Notes under the pieces: generated by a model
What the model was told of the DNA's origin: nothing
Database searches by the model: none
Seen by the model: only the letters and a program-made list of their open reading frames with translations
Part shown: piece after piece, positions 47,425 to 62,711 of the stretch
Numbering within the stretch: the first letter of the stretch is position 1
How the letters are laid out: each line of letters opens with the position of its first letter
Made by a program: the position numbers and the translations under genes
Assembly: GCF_012927445.1 (NCBI RefSeq)
Contig: NZ_JABBPD010000007.1
Location: 682,001-746,000, forward strand
Reading direction: 5' to 3'
Length of the DNA stretch: 64,000 nucleotides
Source: Rhodoferax sp.
GTDB taxonomy: Bacteria; Pseudomonadota; Gammaproteobacteria; Burkholderiales; Burkholderiaceae_C

Positions 47425-47438
47425 TTGACGCGTGTCAG
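47425..47438. promoter_or_regulatory. Candidate Crp/Fnr-type operator upstream of the fusion gene
   Basis: TTGAC-GCGT-GTCAG, one mismatch from a perfect TTGAC-N4-GTCAA palindrome, 39 nt before the ATG of the Crp-PAS-GGDEF gene. Autoregulation is possible; a well-spaced -10 is not obvious. Confidence 0.35.
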
Positions 47439-47460
47439 TGCTGTCTCCGGGTCACTCTAA

Positions 47461-47712
47461 TTAAGTGGACGTAAATTTATAGTTATCGGCGGCGGAAGTA
47501 TGTCCGCTAACGGACGGATTCAAGTCGCGCATTTCGTCCTCCTCACGTGAATCAGGGATACCCCGCTTGAAACTCAGCGCGCCACAAGCGGGGTTCCTCC
47601 GGCTCAAGCGCAACATCCGCCTGATCAGCGCGGCGTTGACGTGGTCATGCCCAATGACAGTAAACGCAAGGTCGATTTCACCGAAGGGCATGTTCTGAAT
47701 GAATGTAATCAA
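47461..47712 (-). CDS. Uncertain small hypothetical protein
   Basis: An 83-residue frame between the Crp-GGDEF gene and the HTH gene, starting MITFIQNMPFGEIDL or MPFGEIDL. No family recognised. An internal inverted repeat (ACCCCGCTTG 47560-47569, CAAGCGGGGT 47585-47594) and lower GC content suggest a remnant of mobile or lost DNA as readily as a gene. The 389-nt interval 47387-47775 holds nothing else I can name. Confidence 0.2.
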   Translation of the reverse strand: MITFIQNMPFGEIDLAFTVIGHDHVNAALIRRMLRLSRRNPACGALSFKRGIPDSREEDEMRDLNPSVSGHTSAADNYKFTST

Positions 47713-47775
47713 CTTTTAAAAAAAAAGTAATTCTGTATCTATTTTTGCAAGGAATATGAATCTAATTTGTGATGC

Positions 47776-48201
47776 ATGTCAAACGCATCACAGCTTATTG
47801 AAACAAAAGGGTTCGCCGACCGGCTGCGGCTCGCGCTCAAAGGCGTGGGCATCCGGCCGTCACCCACACTTGTGGCCAACGAGTTCAATCTGCGCTATTG
47901 GGGCAAGAGCATCACGCCCCACACGGCACGCAACTGGCTGTTAGGCAAGTCCATCCCCATGCAGGACAAGCTGCGCGTGCTGGCCGAGTGGCTGCATGTC
48001 AGCGCGGACGAGTTACGCTACGGCACCTTGGCGCCCACCTTCAAGACGGAGGATGCCGGGACCGATATGTCCGTGTTGACCATGCAGGACCGCGACATGC
48101 TGGCGCGCTACATGACGCTGTCACTGGAAAACCGCAAGACGGTGTGTGATGTGGTAGTGGCGCTGGCCGTGGCGGCAACGGTCAAGGCGCGAAATTCATA
48201 A
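47776..48201 (+). CDS. Phage-type helix-turn-helix regulator
   Basis: 141 residues. FADRLRLALKGVGIRPSPTLVANEFNLRYWG then TPHTARNWLLGKSIPMQDKLRVLAEWLHVSADELRYG is a Xre-like HTH arrangement common in betaproteobacterial chromosomes and prophages. The C-terminal part (LTMQDRDMLARYMTLSLENRKTVCDVVVALAVAA) is a helical dimer-like region. It stands alone, with AT-rich DNA upstream. The target is unknown. Confidence 0.75.
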   Translation: MSNASQLIETKGFADRLRLALKGVGIRPSPTLVANEFNLRYWGKSITPHTARNWLLGKSIPMQDKLRVLAEWLHVSADELRYGTLAPTFKTEDAGTDMSVLTMQDRDMLARYMTLSLENRKTVCDVVVALAVAATVKARNS

Positions 48202-48302
48202 GAAATTGGCCTGTAGGCCCGGCGGAATAATCGTATTCTGCTGTATTTTAAGGAGCAAGTTGAGCGGCGTGGCGCAAAGATGGCGATTAGACATCCTTGC
48301 AC

Positions 48303-48672
48303 TTAAAGCACACTGGGATTGGATTTCAGTCCGCCACGCACGGCCAATAAGCTGGATAAACCGGCCTGCAACCCCTCCAGGTCATCGGTGACGGTGAAGT
48401 AGACAATTTCATCATCCACTGTCATAGCCGTGGATGATGCGGTTGCGCAAGTCAATTGCCAGCTTCAAATTTATTACCGATCCAATCAGGGCGGGCTCCA
48501 GTTTCGCCAACCGTGCGCAGGCTTCCCCAAGAATTTCAAGTTGGCGCTCCACTGCCGAGCGACGCATCTTGTCAACGGTCTATTCGGCCAACGCGATGCC
48601 CGCAACAAATTCTTTGGCCGAGTCGATAGCCCCCAGCGCATCAACCAGCAGCTTTGGTATTTTGTCTGTCAT
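48303..48672 (-). pseudogene. hepT: Inactivated hepT (HEPN toxin of the MntA-HepT module)
   Basis: Starts MTDKIPKLLVDALGAIDSAKEF and continues to IALAE, where TAG (48582-48580) interrupts. After it the frame reads TVDKMRRSAVERQLEILGEAC and RNRIIHGYD, the HEPN R-x4-H-x-Y motif. A one-base insertion at 48420 then shifts the frame; the remainder reads VDDEIVYFTVTDDLEGL to the stop at 48303. The two lesions leave no full-length toxin. It overlaps the antitoxin gene by 32 nt, the usual operon order. Confidence 0.8.
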
Positions 48673-48970
48673 AAATCAGGGTGCGACTGTTATTGACAGC
48701 TTGTAAAAAGTACGGATTACGGATGTAACACGGGTTCACCAGATCGACATGGCGACCTAGCAGCTGCTCAAGTGCATCCGCCAACTCGGTCCAGCGCTTG
48801 GCGCGCGAACCTGGAATTTGAGTGTCCAACTCCACCAAAAAGTCAAAGTCGCTGGAGTCGGGATTGAACTCCGCGCCGGTCGCCGAGCCAAACAGTTCCA
48901 GATGCGCAGCGCCATACTTTTCGCATAAAGCGGAGATGTCAGGTAGCTGGGAAACCAATGAGGTGTGCAT
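48641..48970 (-). CDS. mntA: MntA-type minimal nucleotidyltransferase antitoxin
   Basis: 109 residues from the ATG at 48970 (MHTSLVSQLPDISALCEKYGAAHLELFG). It contains the GS-x11-D-x-D nucleotidyltransferase signature (GSATG ... DFDFLVELD). In Shewanella MntA AMPylates the HepT tyrosine of R-x4-H-x-Y and silences the toxin. The gene appears intact although its hepT partner is broken. A longer upstream frame from 49054 is not needed. Confidence 0.88.
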   Translation of the reverse strand: MHTSLVSQLPDISALCEKYGAAHLELFGSATGAEFNPDSSDFDFLVELDTQIPGSRAKRWTELADALEQLLGRHVDLVNPCYIRNPYFLQAVNNSRTLIYDRQNTKAAG

Positions 48971-49057
48971 TGCGGATTCATCAAACAAATTTTCATGGTT
49001 GTGTCCCTTGCCATTTGGGACGCAGAGGCGCTCAACTGTCTGAGCCACAATCATGCC

Positions 49058-51307
<2,250 letters not shown>

Positions 51308-51466
51308 CCGGTTCAACGCGCGCCGATCCGCACCTCGCTAAAAATGCTTTGCGCCTCGCGCGGCAGGCCGCGCGGGTGTTGAGTCCCGCGAAAAGATAAA
51401 TTGTGGCATGCCGGGCGCAACCTGAATGGGTCCGATAAATTCAACCGTGGAACAATGGCCCTCATC

Positions 51467-52078
51467 ATGAAACACTCTGTCTTGCATCTCCTTGGCCTTG
51501 CCCTCTTCTGGCTGTTGTCGGCGTTACCCGCGCAAGCGGAGTTGCCCAAGCGCGACCTGGTGGTGGAGTTGCGGCAGGTGGAAGACGCCGGCGGCGTCAC
51601 GGTCAGCACCCAGTCGCGCGAGCCTTTGCTGACGCCGCAACAGATCCGGGTGCGCAATGGCGCCAAGGCCAGCTTGCGGCTGGAGCAGGCGCTGCCGATG
51701 CAATGGGTGAAGGCGGCCAGTTCGCAAACCGAATCGCTGTCCGCCGCCGGCGTTACGTCTCGCAGCAGCGGGGGCAGTGTGGTCAATGAAGTGACCTGGA
51801 TGGACGCCGGCCAGAGTCTCACGGTGCAGCCCCGCTGGCCGGGCGGCAAACAAGCGGTCACCGTCGAAATTGAGGTGCAGGCGGCCGCGGTGGGCGATCG
51901 CATCGGCTCTGAATTGCCGACCCAGTCACGCAGCCAGACGGCGACCACCGTCAGTGCGCCGCTGGGGCAATGGGTCACGATTGCGACCACTGGCAGCAGT
52001 CCAGCGCGCGGGGTTTACAGCAGCGAGGCGACCGGCGAGTCCCGGCGCCTGATACAGCTTCGGGTGCTGGCGCCCTGA
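51467..52078 (+). CDS. Hypothetical exported protein
   Basis: 203 residues from the ATG at 51467. Signal peptide about 1-23 (LLSALPAQA). The mature part begins ELPKRDLVVELRQVED and continues LLTPQQIRVRNGAKASLRLEQALPMQWVKAA and VTWMDAGQSLTVQPRWPGGKQAVTVEIEVQ, beta-rich and reminiscent of secretin-associated N-terminal regions, but too short to assign. It lies between recG and oxyR. Confidence 0.65.
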   Translation: MKHSVLHLLGLALFWLLSALPAQAELPKRDLVVELRQVEDAGGVTVSTQSREPLLTPQQIRVRNGAKASLRLEQALPMQWVKAASSQTESLSAAGVTSRSSGGSVVNEVTWMDAGQSLTVQPRWPGGKQAVTVEIEVQAAAVGDRIGSELPTQSRSQTATTVSAPLGQWVTIATTGSSPARGVYSSEATGESRRLIQLRVLAP

Positions 52079-52118
52079 GCCGGTTTTTATTCGGATCGTT
52101 GAATGCCACAATCACGCC

Positions 52119-53072
52119 ATGACACTGACTGAGCTTAAATACATCGTGGCCGTGGCCCGCGAACGCCATTTTGGCAAGGCCGCCGAGGCCTGTTATGTGT
52201 CGCAGCCGACGCTGTCGGTCGCCGTCAAAAAGCTGGAAGAAGAGCTGGACGTCAAGCTGTTTGAACGCAGTGCCAACGAGGTTTCGGTGACGCCGTTGGG
52301 CGAAGAAATCGTGCGCCAGGCGCAAGCCGTGTTGGAGCAGGCCGCCAATATCAAGGAGCTGGCCAAGCGTGGCAAAGACCCGCTGGACGGGCCGCTCACG
52401 CTGGGATTGATCTACACCATCGGCCCGTATCTGCTGCCCGATCTGGTGCGCCAGATGATTGCCCAGACGCCGCAAATGCCGCTGATCCTGCAGGAGAACT
52501 TCACCGTCAAGCTGCTGGAGATGCTGCGCACCGGTGAAATTGACTGTGCCATTCTGGCCGAGCCGTTTCCGGACGCCGGGCTGGCGATCGCCCCGCTGTA
52601 TGACGAGCCGTTTTTGGCCGCCGTGCCGCCGCATCACCCCTTGGCGGCGCAAGAGCAAGTCACCACCGAAGAGCTGAAGCGCGAAACCATGCTGCTGCTG
52701 GGCAGCGGCCACTGTTTTCGCGACCATGTGCTGGAGGTGTGCCCGGAATTTGCCCGCTTTTCCAGCAATGCCGAGGGCATTCGCAAGAGCTTTGAAGGCT
52801 CGTCGCTGGAGACTATCAAGCACATGGTGGCCGCCGGCATGGGCGTCACGCTGGTGCCGCGCCTGAGCGTGCCCAAAGAAGCGCTGGCGATCAAACCCCG
52901 GCGCAAGCGGGATGAAGACGCCTACATCAAATACCTGCCGTTCGCCGGTGACCCACCCACGCGCCGGGTGGTGTTGGCCTGGCGACGCAGCTTTACCCGT
53001 TACGAGGCGATTGCGGCCTTGCGCAATGCCATCTACGCCTGCGAGTTGCCGGGCGTCCATCGATTGTCCTGA
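52119..53072 (+). CDS. oxyR: Hydrogen peroxide-sensing regulator OxyR
   Basis: 317 residues. LysR-type HTH at the N-terminus (HFGKAAEACYVSQPTLSVAVKKLEEEL) and the redox pair in GSGHCFRDHVLEVCP, equivalent to Cys199 and Cys208 of E. coli OxyR. The disulfide activates peroxide defence genes. The recG-oxyR neighbourhood is common in Betaproteobacteria. A DyP peroxidase gene follows 16 nt later, a likely partner. Confidence 0.95.
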   Translation: MTLTELKYIVAVARERHFGKAAEACYVSQPTLSVAVKKLEEELDVKLFERSANEVSVTPLGEEIVRQAQAVLEQAANIKELAKRGKDPLDGPLTLGLIYTIGPYLLPDLVRQMIAQTPQMPLILQENFTVKLLEMLRTGEIDCAILAEPFPDAGLAIAPLYDEPFLAAVPPHHPLAAQEQVTTEELKRETMLLLGSGHCFRDHVLEVCPEFARFSSNAEGIRKSFEGSSLETIKHMVAAGMGVTLVPRLSVPKEALAIKPRRKRDEDAYIKYLPFAGDPPTRRVVLAWRRSFTRYEAIAALRNAIYACELPGVHRLS

Positions 53073-53088
53073 TAAAAATATTGTTCCC

Positions 53089-54003
53089 ATGAGCCTTTCC
53101 CAAGCTGCCATTCTGGCGCCGGCCCCGCAACTCGGGCGCTACCTGTTTTTTTCCATGGCGCCAGTGCCAGCGCAAGCGCCCGCGCAGGCCTTGCGCGACA
53201 GCCTGGCCCGGCTGGCCGACCTCGCCGATGGCAAGCAGGTGTTGGTGGGGTTAGGGCCTGAATTGGTGCAGGCACTGGGTGCGCAGGTGCCCGGTTTGCA
53301 CCCGTTCGAGGCGATGTCGGGTCATGGCGTGCAGGTGCCCAGCACGCCCGCCGCCCTGTGCTGCTGGCTGCGCGGCGATGACCATGGTGAACTTTTTCAC
53401 CTGACGCGCCGGATCGAAAAAGTCCTGGCGCCGGCTTTGCAGCTTGACTTGCTGATTGAGGCTTTTCGACATGGGCAAGGCCCGACCGGCCAAGGCCGCG
53501 ATTTGACTGGTTACGAAGATGGCACGGAAAACCCGTCCGGCGATGCGGCGCAGGCGGCCGCCCTGGTGCAGCAGTGTGGGCCTGGCCTGGAAGGTTCCAG
53601 CTTTATGGCCGTGCAGCAGTGGCTGCATGACTTTGATGCCTTCGACGCGATGGCCGCTGGCGAGCAGGACAACACGCTCGGACGGCGCCGCAGCGACAAC
53701 GAAGAACTGGAGGACGCGCCACCTTCCTCGCACGTCAAGCGCACGGCGCAAGAGAGCTTTGAGCCGGAAGCGTTTGTGCTGCGCCGCTCCATGCCGTGGG
53801 CGCAGGGGCGCCAGGCCGGGCTGGTGTTTGTGGCCTTTGGCAAGTCCTTTGACGCGTTTGAGATGCAAATGCGCCGTATGGCGGGTCAGGAGGATGGAAT
53901 CACCGACGCGTTGTTCCTCATCTCCAAACCGATCACCGGCGCCTTTTTCTGGTGTCCACCGCTGCGGGACGGTCGCCTGGACCTGCGCGTGCTCGGTTTA
54001 TGA
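53089..54003 (+). CDS. DyP-type haem peroxidase
   Basis: 304 residues from the ATG at 53089 ([21 protein letters not shown]). [11 protein letters not shown] carries the G-x-x-D-G motif with the catalytic aspartate. SSHVKRTA supplies the proximal histidine region. The C-terminal FFWCPPL is typical of the P-type/YfeX group. It oxidises substrates with peroxide or acts on porphyrin-type molecules. It starts 16 nt after oxyR and its stop overlaps ubiA (ATGA). Confidence 0.93.
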   Translation: MSLSQAAILAPAPQLGRYLFFSMAPVPAQAPAQALRDSLARLADLADGKQVLVGLGPELVQALGAQVPGLHPFEAMSGHGVQVPSTPAALCCWLRGDDHGELFHLTRRIEKVLAPALQLDLLIEAFRHGQGPTGQGRDLTGYEDGTENPSGDAAQAAALVQQCGPGLEGSSFMAVQQWLHDFDAFDAMAAGEQDNTLGRRRSDNEELEDAPPSSHVKRTAQESFEPEAFVLRRSMPWAQGRQAGLVFVAFGKSFDAFEMQMRRMAGQEDGITDALFLISKPITGAFFWCPPLRDGRLDLRVLGL

Positions 54004-54917
54004 GCCAGCCGGTTGAGCCGGGGGTGTTTCGCCGTCAACTGGCCTTGTACCTGAGCCTGATTCGCTGGAACCGCCCGGCGGGCTGGCTGCTGCTGCTGTG
54101 GCCAACGTTAAGCGCCTTGTGGGTTGCGGCGGACGGCTTTCCCGGCTGGCATTTGCTGACCGTCTTCACGCTCGGCACCATCCTCATGCGCAGCGCCGGC
54201 TGTTGCATCAACGACGTGGCCGACCGTGATTTTGACCGGCACGTCAAACGGACGGCGGGGCGCCCGGTGACCACCGGCGCGGTCTCGGTCAAAGAGGCGC
54301 TGCTGCTCGGGGCGCTGCTGGCGCTGCTGGCGTTTGCGCTGGTGCTCACCACCAACGCCGCCACCGTGGGCTGGTCGTTTGGCGCGCTGGCGGTCACGCT
54401 GGTCTACCCGTATGCCAAACGCCTGTTCTCCATGCCGCAAGCGGTGCTGGGGGTGGCGTTCAGCTTTGGCATTCCGATGGCTTTTTCCGCCGTGCAGGGC
54501 GGCGATTCGGCCGGTCTTTTTTCCGGGCCGATCAGCGTGCCGTCACTCGTTTGGGCTCTGGTGCTGGGCAACCTGTTGTGGGTGCTGGCCTATGACACCG
54601 AGTACGCCATGGTGGACCGCGATGATGACCTGCTGATCGGCATGAAGACGTCCGCCATCACCCTGGGCCGGCTGGATGTGCCGGTGATTCTGCTCTTCTA
54701 TCTGTTATTTATATCAATTTGGGCTGTAGCCCTCTTGCCGTATGCGCAAGGTGCTATATTTTATATAGCGGTCGTGTTGGCGTTGGCGCAAGTCGCCTGG
54801 CACTACGCCCTGATTCGAAGCCGTTCGCGCGAGGGCTGTTTCAAGGCCTTTCGCTTGAACCACTGGCTGGGGTTCGTCCTGTTTGCAGGGATTGCCGCCA
54901 GTTACGCCCTGGCCTAG
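54000..54917 (+). CDS. ubiA: 4-hydroxybenzoate octaprenyltransferase
   Basis: 305 residues from the ATG at 54000, overlapping the DyP stop. Two Asp-rich motifs are present, [20 protein letters not shown] and [14 protein letters not shown]. Many hydrophobic helices. It prenylates 4-hydroxybenzoate in ubiquinone synthesis. A copy of the dispersed element (about 54713-54770) lies in frame in the coding sequence and forms part of the late transmembrane region ([15 protein letters not shown] then AIFYIAVV). Confidence 0.97.
   Translation: MSQPVEPGVFRRQLALYLSLIRWNRPAGWLLLLWPTLSALWVAADGFPGWHLLTVFTLGTILMRSAGCCINDVADRDFDRHVKRTAGRPVTTGAVSVKEALLLGALLALLAFALVLTTNAATVGWSFGALAVTLVYPYAKRLFSMPQAVLGVAFSFGIPMAFSAVQGGDSAGLFSGPISVPSLVWALVLGNLLWVLAYDTEYAMVDRDDDLLIGMKTSAITLGRLDVPVILLFYLLFISIWAVALLPYAQGAIFYIAVVLALAQVAWHYALIRSRSREGCFKAFRLNHWLGFVLFAGIAASYALA
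54713..54770 (+). repeat. Dispersed element inside the ubiA coding frame
   Basis: GGGCTGTAGCCC at 54721-54732, then CGCAAGG, then GCTATATTTTATATAGC at 54753-54769. Same part order as copies 1 and 5, with compensating stem changes. The reading frame stays open. Confidence 0.55.
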
Positions 54918-55006
54918 CCACGCCGGCTGCAGGTCTGCGGGTTTAACGGGTAACGGCCACGAGGTGGGCCGTGCTAATATTTTAATTTTGCGTTAGCGCC
55001 TCTTTC

Positions 55007-59062
<4,056 letters not shown>

Positions 59063-59063
59063 G

Positions 59064-59678
59064 ATGCTGGCAGTCCGTGATCCGGTAGTGGTCCATGTCT
59101 GGCCCGACAGTGCGCCACTGGCTCTGGATGAGTTGCGCTCCGAGCGGGCCTGGACCGTCATCAGTCTTGTTACGCCCGACACGACGCTGCGGCACGCGGC
59201 CCGGGCGCGCATCCGCACCGCTCTGCAGGACCTGCTTGGGGCCTTGTTGCGCCGCCCCGCCGCCTCCATTGCCCTGCTCTCACAACCGGGTCAAGCGATT
59301 TTGCTGGACTGGCCTGAAACGCGCATCGGCCTGTCGGTCAGTCATGCCGCTGGTTTGAGCGTGGCGGCGATTCGGCTGGGTGGGGCGATCGGCATCGATC
59401 TGATCCGCATTGAGTCGGGTGCGGCCGAACTGCCCGACTGGGAGCGCGTGGCGCAGGACTATCTTGGGCCGCAGAGCTGTCGCCGGCTGGCCACACTGCC
59501 ACCTGCGCAGCGCGCCGCCGCCTTCGCCCAAGCCTGGAGCCGCTGGGAGGCCGGTCTGAAGTGCCTTGGCCTGGGATTGACGGAGTGGAACGCCGCGCTT
59601 GAATCCAGGCTGGCGTCGTGCGCGGTCAGGCCGCTTGCCGTGCCTGAGTCCTATGCCGGTGCGATGGCGATCGGTTGA
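59064..59678 (+). CDS. 4'-phosphopantetheinyl transferase (Sfp-like)
   Basis: 204 residues. LSVSHAAGLSVAAI and GIDLIRIE hold the Mg-binding acidic residues, and WSRWEAGLKCLGLGL replaces the usual W-x-x-K-E-A helix. It loads phosphopantetheine onto Ser581 of the adjacent NRPS. The start is one base after the NRPS stop, so translation is coupled and the partner is probably specific. Confidence 0.88.
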   Translation: MLAVRDPVVVHVWPDSAPLALDELRSERAWTVISLVTPDTTLRHAARARIRTALQDLLGALLRRPAASIALLSQPGQAILLDWPETRIGLSVSHAAGLSVAAIRLGGAIGIDLIRIESGAAELPDWERVAQDYLGPQSCRRLATLPPAQRAAAFAQAWSRWEAGLKCLGLGLTEWNAALESRLASCAVRPLAVPESYAGAMAIG

Positions 59679-59723
59679 GGCGAATAGAAAACTCAGTCAG
59701 CCCAAGTCAAGTGCGCTGAACGA

Positions 59724-60539
59724 TCAGGCACCACCAAATTCATCCCCCAGTTCTTTCGCGCGTTGGCGTGCGGCGTGCATGGCGCGCGCAAACTGGGCCT
59801 TGATGTCGTCCTTTTCCATGGACGTGATGGCGGCGTAGGTGGTGCCGCCTTTGGAGGTGACGCGCTGGCGCAGGATTTCGGGCGGCTCGCCAGAGCTGCG
59901 GGCCAGTTCGCCCGCCCCAATAAAGGTGGCCACCGCCAGCTGATAGGCCTGCGCACGCGGCAAGCCCATGTCGGCCCCGGCATCGGCCATCGCTTCCATA
60001 AAATAAAACATGTAGGCGGGGCCGGAGCCGGACAGGGCGGTCACCGCATCGAGCTGCTCTTCTGCTTCTAGCCAGAGAAATTCGCCGGTGGTGCCAATGA
60101 CCTGGCTGACCCAGTCCTTGTCCTGTGCCGTTACCGCGGGCCGGGCAAAAAGGGCGGTCATGCCTTTGCCAATCAGGGCCGGAGTGTTGGGCATGGCGCG
60201 TACCACGCGCTCGGTACCCAGCCAGCCCGCAATGCTGTCGCTGCGAATACCGGCCGCCACGCTCAGGTGTAGCGCAGTCCGAGTGTGTGGCTGCACTTGC
60301 AGGGCGGCTTCTTTGAAGGTCTGGGGCTTGACCGCCCAAATCACCAGGTTGGCTTGTGCCAGAAAGGCGCCGGGCTGGGCTTGCGCCGTAATGCCATAAC
60401 TGGTGTTGAGCTTGTCCCGGGCCTCGGAAAACGGCTCCACCACGTCAATGCAGTCAGGCGCGAAGCCTTGGCCGATCAACCCGCCGATGATGGCGCTGGC
60501 CATGTTGCCGCCGCCAATGAATGCAATGCGCTTGCTCAT
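59724..60539 (-). CDS. proC: Pyrroline-5-carboxylate reductase
   Basis: 271 residues from the ATG at 60539 (MSKRIAFIGGGNMASAIIGGL), an N-terminal Rossmann fold. VVRAMPNTPALIGKG, TALSGSGPAYMFYFMEAMAD and the C-terminal RVTSKGGTTYAAI are ProC signatures. Last step of proline synthesis. It converges on the NRPS-PPTase pair with 45 nt between stops. Confidence 0.97.
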   Translation of the reverse strand: MSKRIAFIGGGNMASAIIGGLIGQGFAPDCIDVVEPFSEARDKLNTSYGITAQAQPGAFLAQANLVIWAVKPQTFKEAALQVQPHTRTALHLSVAAGIRSDSIAGWLGTERVVRAMPNTPALIGKGMTALFARPAVTAQDKDWVSQVIGTTGEFLWLEAEEQLDAVTALSGSGPAYMFYFMEAMADAGADMGLPRAQAYQLAVATFIGAGELARSSGEPPEILRQRVTSKGGTTYAAITSMEKDDIKAQFARAMHAARQRAKELGDEFGGA

Positions 60540-60952
60540 GAATAACTCCGCAGTTTTGGGTGACCACACAGCGTGGCCTGTTGCTTGAGTCTAATCACAA
60601 GCCTTTTGAGCCGACCGAGTGCCGCGGGGTTGCTGCCCTTGTGGGCGTCAGTCTGTTGTGCGTTGCGTGCATCCTGGTGGCGGGGATGTGCGGTGTCTGC
60701 CGTAACGTCGGGTCCCACTCGTTGTTATGTGCGGTAAGCCGCATGGTGCTAGAGCCCGCTACCCGTACGCTATCAAGGTAGCGGACGTACTGGTACGATC
60801 GCGGGCGATGGTTGATTCTGGAGCCACGCCGCGCCAGCGCGTTGGCTGACCGGGAGGCGAGGTCACGGATGAGTGAAACCGGCCTCTCTCCGCAAGTCGG
60901 GGTTTTCATCGCGCTGGCAGAGTCATATTTATGCGTGTTGGAATAAATATTC
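60540..60952. other. Non-coding or unassigned interval before the spc promoter
   Basis: About 410 nt with no convincing gene on either strand. It holds a compact structure, CCGCTACC (60756-60763) pairing with GGTAGCGG (60777-60784), enclosed by GCCCGC (60754-60759) and GCGGGC (60801-60806) as alternative or outer stems. Open frames present are short and without family features. Confidence 0.4.
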
Positions 60953-60981
60953 TTGCTGACCGGTTGAAAGTGATGCATAAT
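60953..60981 (+). promoter_or_regulatory. Sigma70-type promoter for the spc operon
   Basis: TTGCTG (60953-60958), a 17-bp spacer, CATAAT (60976-60981). The predicted start is near 60988, giving a leader of about 150 nt before rplN. It is needed because rplN is no longer joined to the S10 operon. Confidence 0.65.
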
Positions 60982-61138
60982 CTAAGGCTTCGCTTGAAAA
61001 AGTATGAAGTGTCTGCCCAAAGGGTGCAATGTGAGTGGTTCATGTTGTAAACGACGGGCCCAAGACTGACTGGAAAGAGTTGATGACTGGCGTAGTGCTG
61101 GTTGTTGGTGATTCTGGTGCAAGTTGGGAATAATTGAA

Positions 61139-61507
61139 ATGATCCAAGCTGAATCTCGATTAGAAGTTGCCGATAACACCGGCGCAAAGTCCGTCCTATG
61201 CATTAAGGTGCTGGGTGGTTCAAAGCGTCGCTACGCTAGCGTTGGTGATGTCATCAAAGTTAGTATTAAAGAGGCTGCTCCGCGCGGTCGCGTCAAAAAA
61301 GGCGAGATCTATAGTGCGGTTGTGGTTCGTACGGCCAAGGGCATTCGTCGTAGCGACGGCTCGCTGGTTAAATTCGATGGCAATGCAGCAGTGTTGCTAA
61401 ATGCCAAGTTAGAGCCTATTGGCACTCGTATCTTTGGACCAGTGACGCGCGAGTTGCGCACTGAAAAGTTCATGAAGATCGTGTCTCTGGCTCCTGAAGT
61501 TTTGTAA
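61139..61507 (+). CDS. rplN: 50S ribosomal protein L14
   Basis: 122 residues from the ATG at 61139 ([17 protein letters not shown]), the universal L14 start. Full length to SLAPEVL. It is first in the spc cluster here, with its own promoter and a long leader. L14 contacts the silencing factor RsfS and forms an intersubunit bridge. Confidence 0.99.
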   Translation: MIQAESRLEVADNTGAKSVLCIKVLGGSKRRYASVGDVIKVSIKEAAPRGRVKKGEIYSAVVVRTAKGIRRSDGSLVKFDGNAAVLLNAKLEPIGTRIFGPVTRELRTEKFMKIVSLAPEVL

Positions 61508-61516
61508 GGACGCGCC

Positions 61517-61837
61517 ATGAACAAGATTCGCAAAGGCGACGATATCATCGTGCTCACAGGGCGCGACAAGGGTAAACGAGGAAAAATTGCCTTGCGCAAG
61601 GATGACTCGTACGTGCTCGTCGAGGGTGTCAATGTGGTGAAAAAACACACCAAGCCAAACCCTCTCAAGGGTACGGTTGGCGGCATCGTCGAAAAGTCTA
61701 TGCCAATTCATCAGTCCAATGTGGCGATTTTTAACGCCGCCACAGGTAAGGCTGATCGTGTTGGTATCAAGCTGGCGGCTGACGGTAAGCGTTTTCGCGT
61801 TTACAAGTCAAGCGGTGAAGAAATCAAGGTGGCATAA
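61517..61837 (+). CDS. rplX: 50S ribosomal protein L24
   Basis: 106 residues, [25 protein letters not shown]-type fold, full length. It initiates 50S assembly. It lies 9 nt after rplN. Confidence 0.99.
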   Translation: MNKIRKGDDIIVLTGRDKGKRGKIALRKDDSYVLVEGVNVVKKHTKPNPLKGTVGGIVEKSMPIHQSNVAIFNAATGKADRVGIKLAADGKRFRVYKSSGEEIKVA

Positions 61838-61839
61838 GC

Positions 61840-62379
61840 ATGGCTCGTTTACAACAACACTATCGCGAAAAATTAGCACCGGAGCTGATCGCCAAATTTG
61901 GCTATACAACTCCCATGCAGGTTCCTCGCATCACCAAAATCACTCTCAATATGGGTGTGAGTGAAGCAGTGGCTGACAAGAAGGTAATGGATCACGCAGT
62001 AAGCGACCTTACCAAGATTGCGGGCCAAAAGCCAGTCGTAACGATGTCTAAGAAGGCTATTGCAGGCTTCAAGATTCGTGAAAACCAGGCAATTGGTTGC
62101 ATGGTCACGCTGCGCGGCGTGCAGATGTTTGAATTTCTTGATCGTTTTGTGACCGTGGCTTTGCCGCGTGTTCGTGACTTCCGTGGTATTTCCGGTCGTG
62201 CATTCGATGGTCGTGGAAACTACAACATCGGCGTTAAAGAGCAAATCATTTTTCCTGAAATTGAATATGACAAGGTTGATGCCTTGCGTGGTCTCAATAT
62301 CAGTATCACCACAACGGCCAAGACTGATGAAGAGTGCAAAGCACTGCTCACAGGTTTCCGTTTCCCGTTCAAGAACTGA
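61840..62379 (+). CDS. rplE: 50S ribosomal protein L5
   Basis: 179 residues, with [16 protein letters not shown] and the C-terminal [17 protein letters not shown]. It binds 5S rRNA and the P-site tRNA region. It lies 2 nt after rplX. Confidence 0.99.
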   Translation: MARLQQHYREKLAPELIAKFGYTTPMQVPRITKITLNMGVSEAVADKKVMDHAVSDLTKIAGQKPVVTMSKKAIAGFKIRENQAIGCMVTLRGVQMFEFLDRFVTVALPRVRDFRGISGRAFDGRGNYNIGVKEQIIFPEIEYDKVDALRGLNISITTTAKTDEECKALLTGFRFPFKN

Positions 62380-62387
62380 GGTGACCT

Positions 62388-62693
62388 GTGGCTAAAATGG
62401 CTTTAATCCAGCGCGAAATCAAGCGCGACAAACTGGTTGCTAAATACGCGAAAAAACACGCGGAATTCAAGGCAATCGCAAGCGACGTAAAGCGCACCGA
62501 TGAAGAGCGTGCTGCAGCCCGTCTGGGTCTGCAAATGCTTCCTCGCAATGCGAATCCGACGCGTCAGCGCAATCGTTGCGCTATCACCGGTCGTCCCCGT
62601 GGCACATTCCAGCATTTCGGTCTGGCTCGTGCAAAAATTCGTGAAATGGCCTTTGCAGGGGAAATCCCCGGCATGGTCAAAGCCAGCTGGTAA
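62388..62693 (+). CDS. rpsN: 30S ribosomal protein S14
   Basis: 101 residues from a GTG at 62388 ([23 protein letters not shown]); GAGGTGA lies about 9 nt upstream. The long form without the zinc-binding cysteine set, as usual for proteobacteria. Ends [11 protein letters not shown]. Confidence 0.98.
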   Translation: MAKMALIQREIKRDKLVAKYAKKHAEFKAIASDVKRTDEERAAARLGLQMLPRNANPTRQRNRCAITGRPRGTFQHFGLARAKIREMAFAGEIPGMVKASW

Positions 62694-62711
62694 GCGGTAG
62701 GAGACATATAT

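Noticed and set aside
51357..51374. CGCGCGG/CCGCGCG hairpin after recG as a specific regulatory element
   Set aside because: Very short GC-only stem of a sort expected often in such DNA; no T-tract and no special position.
60595..60909. Minus-strand frame of about 105 codons (MKTPTCGERPVSL) upstream of rplN
   Set aside because: No family resemblance, odd Arg/Thr/His composition and no clear ribosome site; more likely non-coding.
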